Assembly: GCF_019649055.1 (NCBI RefSeq)
Contig: NW_026570327.1
Span: forward strand, 124,001 to 188,000
Reading direction: 5' to 3'
DNA from: Paramacrobiotus metropolitanus
Lineage: Eukaryota > Tardigrada > Eutardigrada > Parachela > Macrobiotidae
Length of the DNA stretch: 64,000 nucleotides
Every line of letters begins with the position of its first letter. Position 1 is the first letter of the stretch. The position numbers and the translations under genes were made by a program. The notes below the pieces were generated by a model. The model searched no databases. It worked only from the letters and a program-made list of their open reading frames with translations, and was not told where the DNA came from. Shown piece by piece: positions 35,770 to 49,123 of the stretch.

Positions 35770-36016
35770 CAGTGCCGCTCTACATTAGTATAGCTACGCC
35801 AGTATAGCTACATTACATATAGTGAACACACAGATCGAGATGGATACTGCGGAATACGATATTAGTCTCACCTATTACATTATGCTGGCCTCGAATTAAC
35901 TGTAAGTAGTGAAAATAGAGCCAAGCCAGAAATTCCAAGTAAGAAGTATTAACATTCTAGTATAGCTACATTAGTATAGCTACGCCAGTAGCCTATACTG
36001 CTGTAGAGCGGCACTG
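35770..36016. mobile_element. 247-bp miniature transposon of the same family, carrying captured DNA
   Basis: The ends read CAGTGCCGCTCTACATTAGT and, at the other side, GTAGAGCGGCACTG. The 7-bp direct repeat GTTTAGC flanks it (35763-35769 and 36017-36023). Between the terminal repeats lies a 146-bp insert (35813-35958) that is an exact inverted copy of 35472-35617. It shares its ends with the element at 33309-35132. Confidence 0.75.
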
Positions 36017-36508
36017 GTTTAGCCCAAAGGGAAGTGTACCTTCACTGCCGCACCACCACAGTGCATCATACAGCGTTTGAAATTTTATTGATAAGCTTAC
36101 GGGGGCACTTAATGCATATGAAACTGTTTTCGCAGGAATAGTTGAGCTCGAGCCGACTGGCCAGCAGCCACAAAAAAAGTAGAACAAGTGGCAGAAACGT
36201 TTTGCGAATTATGAAATTAAAAGTAGTACCTTCAACTTTAGTCGAATGACTAATAATTTTAGATATCTGTCACCTACCTATTTTACTTGTACAATATTAA
36301 ACTCCAAAATCAGATGATCGTTTTGCTCATATTGTAAATAGTATCGACATGGATAGCGAGTACGTACTTTTCCTGAAATGGGGAAGCAATCTATCGTATC
36401 AAGGGTTGTATTAAACAAGTCAGCATAAACCTGTTGTGCATAATGACATTTTGTAGTATATTTTTCTTTGAATTCGAAATCTTTCGCTTTTCATACGATA
36501 AGCGGTTT
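36017..36508. other. Upstream region of kringle-M60 copy A
   Basis: AT-rich sequence after the miniature transposon and before the signal-peptide exon of copy A. It should contain the promoter and 5' leader of that gene. No specific element was recognised. Confidence 0.4.
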
Positions 36509-39500
36509 ATGATCCTGCTACTGATCTTGTTTGCATCTCCACACACTGGCTGCACATCGCACACAGGTAAATAAAGACGTTTCATATTTTGTGGGAAGCC
36601 TTCTTCGCCTGACGCTTTTTGCAGTGGCAGATGTTTCTTGCTTCGAAAGCCTTGTTTCCCCTATGCCTACACCAGCAAAAATCTGGCTCAAGCAATATTC
36701 ATTGGAGGACTGCAAGATTTCGTGTCGTTTCGCCTTGGAAGTATACGATTTCCACTGCTGGTACACTGCCCACTATGCTGCCTCGCTGGACTGTGTTTTG
36801 CACGGAAATGAAAGCATGACGGTCATGCATGTACGACGATGGACATCTACGGCGTCTACATCTACGGCTACATCTCCCTCGGGATCCGCGGCGCTGTTCA
36901 GAAATTCCTGCGATCAGAAACGTAAACGTTTTTGATAACCCATCATCTTTAAATTGTAGAATTATTTTTAACAATGTCGCTCACGGGATTCTGGATTTTG
37001 AAGAACGGTATCAGTGTGTTGATCAAGCACAAAAATGTGCTTATCAGACGACCGCGCTGTGCCGAAACAAGGACATTATAACGGAGAAGTCCACAACACT
37101 TAGCGGCAAGGCATGCAAGTCTTGGAACACTACCCGGTATCCTAACGTGGGAAGCCATAATTTTTGCGCCAATCCCGATGGATCAGATGGTCCATGGTGC
37201 TATACGACGGATTTGAAGGAGAGGTGGGGTTACTGTTTTTCCAGCTGTTCCGGTGAGTGATGTATCTACGTAATATATTGGTAAAATACTACAAATAGAC
37301 TGCAGTTTGGAGTTAACACTTACCCACTACAGTCCATTGTGGTGCATGAATACTCTTATTTCCCACTGTACAAATGGGTACTTGATGCCTAATTTATGAG
37401 ACCAAAATCCCAATGCTTCATCCTCAATAAAAATTTGATACTATAACGGATTTTGTGCTGCTGTTCAGATGAGACACCTTGCGTAGATGAGAATAGACAG
37501 TGCGCAATGGACGGAAGTCCTGCGTGCCGACAGAACGATTACAAGGGAATTAAAAACATAACGTTCAGTGGATTACCATGTAAGAATTGGTCATTGAGCA
37601 ACAGACCATTGGAAGGAGACCATAACTACTGTCGAAATCCCGGCGGAGAAGAGCCGGCGCCTTGGTGTTACACCGAAAAAGGCTGGGATTACTGCTTTGC
37701 GCGCTGCAATCGTAAGCGAGGTCATGATGAAGAATGTTCATACAGTAAATAATTTTAAACTGGCATGTACTTTTCAAGACTGCTACTTTAATTTACGTTA
37801 AAATGTGAGCTACTACTGCATGCAGAGCTGAAAATACACATTTCATATGGGGCCTCGGATTTGCAGCGAACGAAATCTTGCATTGATACATAAACAAGAA
37901 CGTCCAATGGTAATCGTACTCATCGTTACTGATGACAGGTCGTTTTTAGGAGAAAAATGTCCGGAAGTTCCACCAAATCTAGCTCTCAAGACAATAAAAA
38001 CAAAACAATGGATCGATGGTCATCTGCATTCCAATACGCATCTTGCGGATGATTACACGAGCCCTTTGAACGTGAATATTACTATACACAAGCAATCGGG
38101 GCGAAGCTTTATTCTAACGATAAACAACTGGTCACCGAGAGCATTGTCCGAACTACGATGTAGAATTACCTTTGAAGATGCCGGTAAAACGCCCATCGAT
38201 GTAACTATCCCTGGCCCAGTTAATGACTGGACCGTATATCAGTATCACACCGAAATTTCCGGATTAAGTGAGGTTTCGGATATCAAGACGATTAAGGTCT
38301 AGGACTGCAATATTTGTAAACCCATTTAAAGGTCACTCATTGATAAGCAGAAAATCAAAATAGTTAAGGCCCTTTTAAGTGTCTGTTTGTTTTGGTTTGC
38401 GTAAAAAACGGCTGGAAACACGAACACTAAACGAGTTAACGTTAATATTGCAGGTGATCTTGCCCTTTCCATGGTATCCAATTATCTTTGTGGGCTACGG
38501 CAGGCTAGCAGCGCATGCCGAGAAATATGTGAACCTTACAGCGATGGATAAGCAGGCATTTTCTCGACTGCTCTCCGATCTCCGCATTATGTTTCATCTG
38601 CCTAAATACCGTCTATGGCTTCTTGGCTATCGTATGACCCAAAGCGACCCCATTCGGCATGGGCGAATGTCTGAGTTCGACCGCAAAGCCGACACGTACC
38701 TGGTGACACTACCGCTAAAGGTCAGCCAGACAGGCGGCGGTTTTGGTAACCTATTTTACGATGATTTGCGACCGGAGCGAAGATGGACCAGCTCGTATGT
38801 GTCAGTGGCCAGTTCCGAAATTAATGACTATCTCGCGGGCTGGGCAAAAGATCCGTTTTGGACGTTGGAACACGAACTGCAGCACAATCATGGCTGGAAA
38901 GATCGCGACTTCGAGATGCTGGCGACGCAGTATTTCATGTACGAACTAGCTGATGAACTGCATGATGCATGTGTGTTACGGTGGTTCAAAGCACCATTAG
39001 AACGCTACGAAGATACGGTTCTGCTCAGCGCGTTTCAGAATCCAGTTGACGGGCTGGTATATGTGTTATCCGCTTACACATACCGAACCTTAAATCTCCG
39101 TAAGCGACGGGAATACCGATACCGCTGAATCGAATCCATGCTAGAACTTTTATTTTGAAACAATGATAATTTTCAGAGGGGTTCATTACCACAGCTGGTC
39201 GCTCGTTTGACGTTACCCCAGCGCAGAGCGACAACTGCACAATACCGGAACTAGACTGCTACAGATTAAATCTGCCACGCTGTAGAACCGTGACCTCTTA
39301 TAATGGGACCAAGAGTACGACTCTTTCCGGGAAAACTTGCCAACAATGGAATGTCAACACGCCGCATAAAAGTTATAATCACCGTATTGGTAGTCACAAC
39401 TACTGCAGGAATCCCGGCAACAGCGATGGACCATGGTGCTACACGACCGACAAGAACGTCAACTGGGAGTACTGTTTCAACGACTGTGAGTAGAGAATTC

Positions 39501-40664
39501 CCAGTAAGATGTTACTCAGAAAGTTTACATGTTATCAAGATATCATGGTGATCATGGGTTACAGGTGGTTACCTTGCAAGCGATCCGGACGATCCTGTTT
39601 ACTGTGTGAACACAAGGAAAAAATGCACATACAAAAATTTGCCTCTGTGCCAGGATCGCATACCTCTTTGGGCAGCACAATTTCCTGATTGTGGTTAGAA
39701 TTTAGTTCATAAAGAGTGCACTTATCTTACAAAACTGCTGAGCTGGTTGATTTCCAGATGAGCAGAATCCGTGCTTGGATGAAGAAAACGGATGCTACTA
39801 CGATCAAAAAGCGGAGTGTGCACAGGCGATTATCATGTACGGCGGACCAAGATTTACGACTGCTGAAGGATTGACCTGCGCGCGCAGCCCATCCAGTGAT
39901 CCCCAAGTTCGTTGTTGGGGTGACCATGGACCGTCGTACTTCAATACGACACCGTACTGCTTCCCAAATCCAGATTCCAAATATGAAAGAGACCTCTGTT
40001 TTAAAACCTGCGGTAAGCAGTTGCAGAGTACATGAAATGCTTTATAGCATCAGAAGCCGCCGAAGAGGAGAGGTTAACGATTACGAGCAAGGACTCTTTT
40101 TCAGAATCGGAGATATTAAAGACGTTACGAGCCAAACCACGTGCATACATCCAGAGGAAATGGTTCATTCCGGCGCCGGCTAAATTCGCGTTCGTTGTCA
40201 ATAGCAATCAGTTAGCGTTTGTTCCATACCGATACGGTGCAGATGTTAACGATGAGAAAATCCGCTTGTACGGTTTGAAAACGGGGTCATGGCTGGGAGA
40301 CAACACAGTGAGCGGCCTTTTCGAAGCGCTGGGCAAAAAATATTATAACCCCCAATTTCTGCAAGGATACGGTGTTTTCGTGGGATCCCAGTACTGCCGA
40401 CTGGATAACGTCACGATGAAGGCCGTTGACTGCGAAAACGTGTACACCAGCACGAAGTGGGCGGATCTGCGACGCTTCTCCAGCGGACCCGGCGATTTCG
40501 ACCTGGTCTTCCGGGCGGACAGTTTAGCCTTCTTCTTCAAAGGCGCCGAATATCTGGTGTACGATCTGCAAGCAGGAAAGGCGTTGCCGTTCTATCCGCG
40601 CTCAACGAAAGAATTCCTTTACAAGGTCGGCATTCTCGGCACATCGTTTGCTGCACTGGTTTAG
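36509..40664 (+). CDS. Secreted PAN-kringle-M60 metallopeptidase-hemopexin-like protein, copy A
   Basis: Ten exons (36509-36566, 36625-36921, 37004-37252, 37469-37711, 37950-38296, 38454-39099, 39177-39485, 39565-39693, 39758-40012, 40105-40664) join to 1030 aa. One exon roughly equals one module: signal peptide MILLLILFASPHTGC; PAN/apple-like domain (DVSCFESL onward); kringle 1 (YQCVDQ to WGYCFSSC, with [16 protein letters not shown]); kringle 2; a beta-rich segment ([11 protein letters not shown]); the M60-like peptidase exon ([37 protein letters not shown]); kringle 3 ([18 protein letters not shown]); a small Cys module; kringle 4, degenerate; and a hemopexin-like end with [14 protein letters not shown]. 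The HExxH plus a downstream acid is the M60 zinc-site pattern, so a secreted, sugar- or mucin-directed protease is inferred. This is the most diverged copy, except for its last exon. Confidence 0.85.
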
Positions 40665-43023
40665 CTATTCATGTCTTGAAATTGGCAAGTTAGAAGTTAA
40701 CAGTTAACCGAGGTATGGAAAGCAGGAAAGATGGGAATGTTTTTCAGATCGATATGTGTTTGCAGTTTTTTTACTTCCTCGCAACACAGATTTCTTTTAC
40801 GCAGGAACAATAGATTTTCAGCTTGACTGCACTATCCACATTTGCCTGTAATTTATCTAGTCAGGTAAAAGTTCTACAGTACTTGCAGGCTTGCAGCTAC
40901 TTTGTACCTGGAGGCTGCGCTCCTTCGCGCAAATCCTTCGACAACACCGTTTGCGTAATACGTACAGTACACTTATCTGGTTTTTTCCCTAGAAATTTAG
41001 TCCGTACAGCTTGATCTTTACCGTGGAAAATGTTACATTAATTGAAGTGTGCAGCTCGCATGTGTGCATTGTACAGATACACATGCGCCAAAAATTAGAA
41101 AAACGACTATTTAAACTCATTAGCTTATGATTAGCCGAATTGCAGCCAAATAATCACACTGCAGTTTCATCAAACATCGGCAAAACGTGAAGAAGGTAAG
41201 TACATACTCTGTATTTTGTGTAGAATAGAACAAGTTTGGCTGAATATCACTGCAGTAATATTTGTAAGCGATATGGTATATAACTATATATACATGTATA
41301 ATGTCAAGGAAGCTGCTGGCTGCCGTAAAAATGTCCAGACCACGGCATTTGAATTGCTGATTAGTCAAAACGTCTACCTGGTACCATGTCTGGGCCACAA
41401 AAGCGCTTAGTGTCGATGAAACCTTAAATGCTATCCCGTATCCACTCACTGATAAAATTAACACTGGATTTTACGAGTAATAAATTCAATATGGTATGCA
41501 AGAAGTGACTACCGTTTCTGAAAAGCCCTTCTTTATTGCTCACACATGGCAGATTAATATTATGACATAAAACAGATACTGTAACTTGCTTCTGCGAAAC
41601 AGAATTACCGGCTCCGAGTTAATATTGTATTTCGAAACGTGGTTATCGTAATTATTATTATCTTCCTGGAGTAGACAACCCTTTCAAGGGACTTCGACAA
41701 TGACATTATAGGTGCTAAAATGAGATTATGCTGTACCTGCTAAAACCAACAATAAAGCAGGAACAAGAAACCTATCCAAATAGCATTTGGAAGTCCAACG
41801 CTTTTTAAGCAAACTGTAAAAATCCCAACGAACACTAACTGCACAGCGCTGCTACTGTTTCAACCTGATTTAATTTTGTCCATATGAATAGTATTTTTAA
41901 CTGCAGTTTGGTGCCCACATACGTTGGATTGGGCGATTTGTACTATAATACAAACTACAAAGTGATAATATTAGAAACGAAAACCCGTTCGAATTCACGC
42001 AATTGCTACAAAGGCTCTCGATGGCCATGGGGTTAATACCAAAATTAGGGTTTAGAAGAACAATTACTTTAGTGTGAAAGTGCGGTGTTGTAATTTACAT
42101 ACGTGGCTGCAAATCGCTAAGTTTGTAAAACCACATTTTAGGCATCCGGCTTAACGCGTCAGTCATCAATATCGTGAGTACTTTCTTTTAATGTCCATCA
42201 GCGAAACTTATCAATCCAGGCACACAGAAGTAATTTATGAATAAAGTGCAAAAGTAGTGCCCTTAAATCTGCTCGTAACAAAAATCGTGGTATATAAGAG
42301 AGGAAAAACCTGCACGAGAAAACCCCAGATCAGTTGTTGGACTACGCGCAACAGCTGACCTTGTCGGCACGACACGTTGGGCCAGCCAACATATTTTTCC
42401 CATCCGTTATTTAATGCTATAACCCTAAACCAGTTCACAATTGTTGGAGGTAAGCAGATGTACTGTGTTTAAGTAATTACTGGAAATCGTAGAAAGTGAT
42501 CCTGAATGCATGTCAGGTAGTGTGGCCCCAGTGTTTAAATTTCCTTGAGCCTGCTCTACCCTAGAGTACCTGAGATACGTTACCATTAGATCATTCTGGT
42601 AAATAATTATTGATGTCTGTGTACTGCAGGCCTAACAAAAGGTTGTCATGCAGTTTCAGGCTGCACTGTTGGCAGGCAAAACACCACATGGCTGTTGGAA
42701 CTATTTGGAGGTAATTTTAATGTGATCTGCAGATTTTAAGCTGTATCAATCAAGTTCAAAATTGTTTATATTTTTCGGTATTATTAAAGACTGATAAATG
42801 CTACTAGCGCTCCAGTAACCACAAGCGAAGCCAACAGCCCAAAGCCTCTAAATTTGTCGCTAACACACAGTAATACTCGTACAATAATACTCGTACAGTA
42901 TTACAATAATACTCGTACAGTATTACAATAATACTCGTACAGTATTACAATAATACTCGTACAATAATACTGTATAATTGTATAATGTATTAATACCTAG
43001 GCCTAACGCACTGTATTCTGTAG
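40665..43023. other. Spacer between copies A and B
   Basis: This 2.4-kb spacer includes 5' DNA that is partly shared with the region upstream of copy C. For example, a TAATAAATTCAAT block followed by CTTTATTGCTCACA occurs near 41480-41545 and again near 47778-47840. A short tandem repeat lies at its end. The minus-strand open frame 42235-42438 has no recognised domain. The start codon exon of copy B probably lies here but was not identified. Confidence 0.45.
42867..42975. repeat. Short tandem repeat, unit about 23 bp
   Basis: Four or five head-to-tail copies of a unit containing AATAATACTCGTACAGTATT, the first and last truncated. It sits about 50 bp upstream of the signal-peptide exon of copy B, in its presumed 5' region or first intron. 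Copy C has no such array at the matching place. Confidence 0.85.
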
Positions 43024-46000
43024 ATTCTCTGCGGCCATACTGACACTTGTCACCGCCTGTATCGCTGCAGGTACAAAGTACCTACCAGAACAAAGGCATC
43101 ATCGTCATTTCATATTGCTTGATTTATGATTATCAAATTTTTTAGAAATTGATCATTTTTGATATTGCAGCACCGGATGTGTCGTGTTTCGACCGTATGA
43201 CATCAGTCAGTCCCTCTTCGGCGCAGATATGGCTGAAACAGTACTCGCAGGATGAATGCAAAATCGCTTGTCGCTATGCATTGGAACTGTACGATTTTCG
43301 CTGCTCGTCTATTGGACACTACGCCGACACACTGGACTGCGTCCTCTACGGAGACGAAAGTGTCACCGTCACTCATGCCAAACGATGGACCTCAACGACT
43401 GTGCCATCGGGAACCGCAACGCTCTTCAAGAATTCATGCGAAAAACGTAAGTGCAGACAGAAGAAGGCGTTCGAAACTGCAAAATGGCAATTATTTTAGC
43501 TAACGCACTCCTGGTTTATGTACTTATACAGCAACTTATCAGTGCGTCGATGAAATCAACAAGTGCGCTTACCAGAAAACTGGGCTGTGCCAAGATAAAA
43601 ACCTTTTGACGAATAAAACAACCACTGTCAGCGGCAATACCTGTCAATCATGGAGCGGCACCAAATATCCCAACGTGGGCACACACAACTTTTGCGTCAA
43701 TCCCGATAACTCTGATGGTCCATGGTGCTATACGACGAACCCGAAGGAAAGGTGGGGTTACTGTTATCCAGACTGCCCAAGTAGGTGTCAGGTGATACTG
43801 TGAGTGTTGCATTATATCAGATGGCTTTTGTATGGTATTGATGACCACTGGCTACTGCTTCATTTCTGCAAAAATGTCCTTCGACTATCATCCATCACGC
43901 CTTTAATAATTATTATGCTCACAATTAAAACTTACCACTGTGAAAAGCTTCAACAAAAATTCATCGATCGAGAAATGCGGAGCACAACGTACTTTCTTTT
44001 CATCAGCGGACACGTTGACCTGCGTCAATGAGGTTGATCAGTGTGCTGTGGCTGGTAGTCCTATATGTCAGCGGGATAAGTATACTGGCACGAAATCGAC
44101 TACCTTTAGCGGATTTACTTGCAAAAACTGGCAACTAACCAGATTCGCTGCGGTGGGCAATCATAACTACTGCCGAAATCCCAGCGGAGACGATGCGCCT
44201 TGGTGTTATACGGAAACAAGTTGGGACTACTGCTTTGCTCGATGTGACGGTATGCAGCAACATTTAACACGTCGAACATGCTGTACGTATTTGTAACAGT
44301 CAGATAAACGCTGTACATGCTTGCATTTTCAGTTCAGCAATGCCCCACTGTGGCTTCGAATCCGGCTTTGACAATAGTTAAGATGAAACAATGGCAGGAT
44401 GGTCAGTTAGACGTTAATAACTTTTTCCCGGACGATTTCACCAGTCCTCTCAACATCAGTGTCACCGTACAACAATCGGGACAGACCTTTACATTGACCA
44501 TCAATAATTGGTCACCCCGGGCTTTAACCGAGCTGCGTTGCCGAATTCTCTTCAGGACAAGCGGAAAAGCGCCCATCGATGTTGTCGTGCCTGGCCCCAT
44601 AAACGACTGGACCGTGTATCAATATCAGACAAATATTCCTGGATTGGTGGACGTTGCAGATATTGATACTGTAAAGGTCGGTCTTACGTTGCTGATGGAG
44701 GGCGCGTTCTGTTTTATGTCAGATGTGTAATTTAAAACCCAGTTAGAAATTATTGCTGAAATTTTCGTACTACCCAGCTTGATCCAGACGACCAAAGGTC
44801 CGTAGCTAAATGTATTTCGCCTAAAAAATAACTGTAAGCGGAATAAGCACTACCAAAACCATTTCTTTAATTTTTTGCAGGTTATCTTTCCTTTCCCATG
44901 GTATTCAATCGTTTTGGTCGGATATGGCAGGCTGGCGACGGACGATGCAAAATTCCTGAGCGCAACAGCAAAAGAAAAGCAAGTTTTCGCTCGACTTGTT
45001 TCTGACTTTCGGATTCTGTTTCATCTGCCAAAATATCGTTTATGGATGTTGGGCTATCGGATGATGCAGAGCGACCCTGTTCGACATGGGCGACTGTCCG
45101 ACTACGACCGAAAAGCAGACACTTACCTTGTAACTCTGCCGCAGAAGCTGGACGCCGGTGGCGGTGGTCTGGCGAAATTGGGTTACGATGACCCGCGGCC
45201 GGAGCGGAAATGGACCGGATCCTGGGCTTCGATAGCCGCCGGACGTGTTACGAACTACTTATCCGGCTGGATGAAAGATCCTTACTGGACACTGGAGCAT
45301 GAACTGCAGCACAATCATGGATGGAGTGATCGGGAATTTGAAATGCAAGCCACGCAATATTTCATGCAGGAACTGGCTAAGGAAGCATATGCCGGTTGCT
45401 TACTGCGTTGGTTCAAAGCACCGTTGGAACGCTACGAAGACACAGCATTGCTCAGCGCTTTCCAGAATCCCGAGGACGGACTAGTTTACGTATTTTCGGC
45501 TTACACGTACCGGACAATAGATCTAAGTGGGTACATCAAACTGAAGCGTACTTTAAGTTTGTATGTATATTTACCCTTTCGCTTTTAGACGGGTTTATTA
45601 CGGATGCCGGTCGGCAGAGTACTTTCGGAGGTAATCCATTTGGTGGTGATTGCACTGTTCCTGGTTTGGACTGTTACCGTCTGCAGATTCCCAAGTGCAA
45701 GAACGTAACAGCCTATACTGGCACCAAGAGTACAACTCTGTCTGGGAGAACATGTCAACAGTGGAATCTTAACACTCCACAGTACAGCTACAATCACCAG
45801 CTGGGCAGCATTAATTACTGCCGCAATCCGGATAACGATGCTGGACCCTGGTGCTACACAACCGATAAAAATGTCCGATGGGAATACTGCTTCAAGGACT
45901 GTAAGTGCAATGCAACGGCAGTGGCATCCATTCCATCTACCATGGAGAGGTTTTGTAAAAATTTTGCATCGTTTAAACACTTGAAGCGATTTACTTTAAA

Positions 46001-47273
46001 TAATTATAAAACTGTATGTCTGCCGTGTGAAACTACTGATCGTAACCTTTCTGGTAGGCGGATATGCGTCTACGGACCCAGATGACCCTCTTTACTGTGT
46101 GAAAAATGACAAGACCTGCACGTATAAAAATATGCCGTTGTGTAAGGATCGCATACCCGGCTGGGCAATGGATCTTCCAGACTGCGGTGTGTTCATTTCA
46201 TAGCCGATCGCGATAATCTGAAATATCTGTTTACTCATTACGGAAACAGAAGGACTGGTTGCAACGCTTCGGCTCTTACAGATGATCGCGGTGCATGCAT
46301 CAATGAAGCTGACGGATGCATTCGGGATCAAAGCCTAAGTTGTAAGCCAGAGATTTACGAGTATAAAGGACCGAGATTTACGAGTGCTGAAGGCATGCCA
46401 TGTGCTGGAAGCCCATCTAGCGATCCATCGATTCGCTGTTGGGGAGATCACGGACCGACGTATTATAACACCACACCTTTCTGTTACGTCAACCCGGCCA
46501 CTCAAGAGGAAAGAGACTTATGTTTCAAGATATGCGGTAAGCAAATAAAGTAATAAGCTGATTAAGAAAAACATGAAAAAACAGCGTGATTTTTTCCTCA
46601 CGCATTAACTGTGATTGCCGTACCCAGCATTATGGATGGGTATACGTATGCCGTATACAGTTCGAGACTTCGAGTTATGACTACTTGATACGAGTAAGTA
46701 TGGTTTTCTTCAGAGTCAGAGATATTGAAGACGTTACGAGCCAAACCTCGTGCGTACATTCAGAGCAAATGGTCCATCCCTGACCCGGCAAAATTCGTAT
46801 TTGTTGTCAACAGCAATCAGCTCGCGTTTGTTCCATACCGATACGGCGCAGATATCAACGACGAGAAAATCCGCTTGTACGATTTGAAAACGGGGTCATG
46901 GCTGGGAGACAGAACAGTGAGCGGCCTGTTCGAAACGCTGAGCAACAAATACTACAACCCGCAGTTTCTGCAAGGATACGGTGTTTTCGTGGGATCCCAG
47001 TACTGCCGACTGGATGACGTCACGGTGAAGGCGGTTGACTGCGAAAACGTGTACACCAGCACGAAGTGGGCGGATCTGCGACGCTTCTCCAGCGGACCCG
47101 GCGATTTTGACCTGGTCTTCCGGGCGGACAGTTTAGCCTTTTTCTTCAAAGGCGCCGAATATCTGGTGTACGATTTGCAAGCAGGAAAGGCGTTGCCCTT
47201 TTATCCGCGCCCAACCAAGGAATTCCTTTACAAAGTCGGCATTCTCGGCACATCGTTTGCTGCACTGGTTTAG
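43024..47273 (+). CDS. Secreted PAN-kringle-M60 metallopeptidase-hemopexin-like protein, copy B (5' end incomplete)
   Basis: Exons recognised are 43024-43070, 43171-43446, 43532-43780, 44007-44249, 44333-44676, 44881-45526, 45589-45900, 46058-46186, 46282-46536 and 46714-47273, with the same phases as copy A. The first listed exon encodes the end of a signal peptide ([15 protein letters not shown]) and enters in phase 2, so a short upstream exon with the ATG is missing from my model. Domain order matches copy A: PAN ([17 protein letters not shown]), kringles 1 and 2, beta segment, M60-like domain with [19 protein letters not shown], kringle 3, the Cys module ([17 protein letters not shown]), kringle 4 and the hemopexin-like end. 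The frame is open throughout. A polyadenylation signal AATAAA lies about 75 bp after the stop. It is closest to copy C. Confidence 0.85.
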
Positions 47274-49123
47274 CTACACAAGTCCTCGAATTACCAATTT
47301 AAAAGTTGACTGCATAGCTTGCATTAATTCGTAACAATCAACTTTGACAATAAAGAAATTAAAGCGCGGAATTAACTTACTGATGTTTGAGGGGTTTTTT
47401 CCTTTAATATTGTATGTATGATGTTTGTGCTTCAAGGTAGGTGCAGTTCTATTTTGTCAGGCAATGTTTGAGGCTTTGAGCTAAAAAGCTTGTGGTCAGA
47501 AAACTGTAATAAAATCTGTTTTTTTTATCTAGCTTGAATCAGGTATAAAACGGTACGCACTCTACTTAGAAGTTTTTTCGAGTTTTTTTTTTAACTGGCG
47601 CTGTATATTTAAACGATAAGTTTTGTCAGAAAAGTTGTCGGTTGTTGCAATACAATTACCGGAGATTGAATTTGCTGATCAATCAAAAGTGTTCTGGCAA
47701 ACCACAAAAGCGCTATCCAGTAGAGCATCCAGGCCACTACTTGCAAATTAAACGCTGCATTACAGTATTACTAGGAGTAATAAATTCAATTTAGCACCGG
47801 GAATTGGCCACCGACTACTGAAAACCACATCTTTATTGCTCACAGGTAGTAAACCAATATGACGTAGGGTGGGTTTTTTCTGAGAGAACATTAATCGGTC
47901 TCGAGATGACTGTTTTACAACGCGCACACTGTGGCACTAAAATTCGTACGCGTACTCCTATAGTAATACTGATGTGTATAATTATACTGTTTCAAACCTG
48001 GTCCATAACCCTGTTATTTAGATAAAAGAATCTACTTCGATGTAAGTAAATATTTTTAGTTATAAAATACATAAATATATATACTGTTTGTATACAGTAC
48101 TCGTATTTCTTATATTTGTATATTGTATGTACTGTACCAGCGACATAACTTTTAGATGTCCTTTTAAAGTGTCATTCATCAATGCTATATGTACTTCTAC
48201 CGCAATTGCTTTCTCCAGTGTCGATCAGTGAAAACCGGCAATCCAGGCCTGGGCAAAGAATTTATGAACGAAGTGCAAAAGTATAACACACTTATCATCA
48301 AATCCACTTCTTACGAGTAAGTCATGAAACATTACGGGATGTAACTGCTGTACGAAAAACCAGGGCCAGGTGAACCACAGATCGGTTGTTGGACCACGGA
48401 CAACAACTGCCTTTGTAGGGTCGGGACGTTGAGGTCAGTAAATTTCCATCTGTGCTTTGGCACAACATCTTCATTTCACAGTTTGCCATAAAACTACTTA
48501 ATAACCATACATAATAATATTGTTCGCGGTATGTTAGTGTAATGTATAACCACTGAAGTTACAAATGGGCTTGGATACATGCCAGTTGGTATACCGGTCG
48601 CCAATGTAGCTACTGGTAGTTTTCTTGGGTTTATGGCATATAAACGACTGTGCGTGCGCTGTAGGCGGCAATAATAGGCCTATAGTTGTAAGTATAAACT
48701 GGAACTGGATGCGCGCCTAACACCAAAACGGCAACACCAAATGGCTGTCGGGATTATCTGCAGGTATTTCTAAGACTATTAAGTTAGTCTACAGTTTTAA
48801 GTTTCATCAGGCAAGTACAAAATTAATCAGGTAATTAGGTGGTAGCAGTTTCCGTAAGAACACTGGCAGCATGAAAACTGTCTGTCATCGGTAAGACTAT
48901 TGGCAGGATGATAAATACAGCGAATTAGGTAAACCTGTGCCTTTGAACACTCGTGTAAACTGAAGTACACTGCAGATGTACAACCCGAATAACCATAATA
49001 ACTCCGTAACGGAGGCCCACCGTATTTTGGTCACCTTTGGCCTTAAGGCTGAAGGTGATCACTTACCAGTCACGTTTATCACTTACCAGAATAAATTATC
49101 TTCTGAACTCTCGTTTTTTTCAG
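47274..49123. other. Spacer between copies B and C
   Basis: This is a 1.85-kb spacer with the 3' end of copy B (AATAAA at about 47349) and the 5' region of copy C. Parts resemble the A-B spacer, for instance CAATCCAGGC, then AATTTATGAA and AAGTGCAAAAGTA near 48240-48285 and near 42210-42255. No other gene was recognised. Confidence 0.45.

Noticed and set aside
33309-36016. One single large transposon from the first to the last CAGTGCC end
   Set aside because: Different 7-bp duplications flank two separate end pairs, so two insertions explain the data better.
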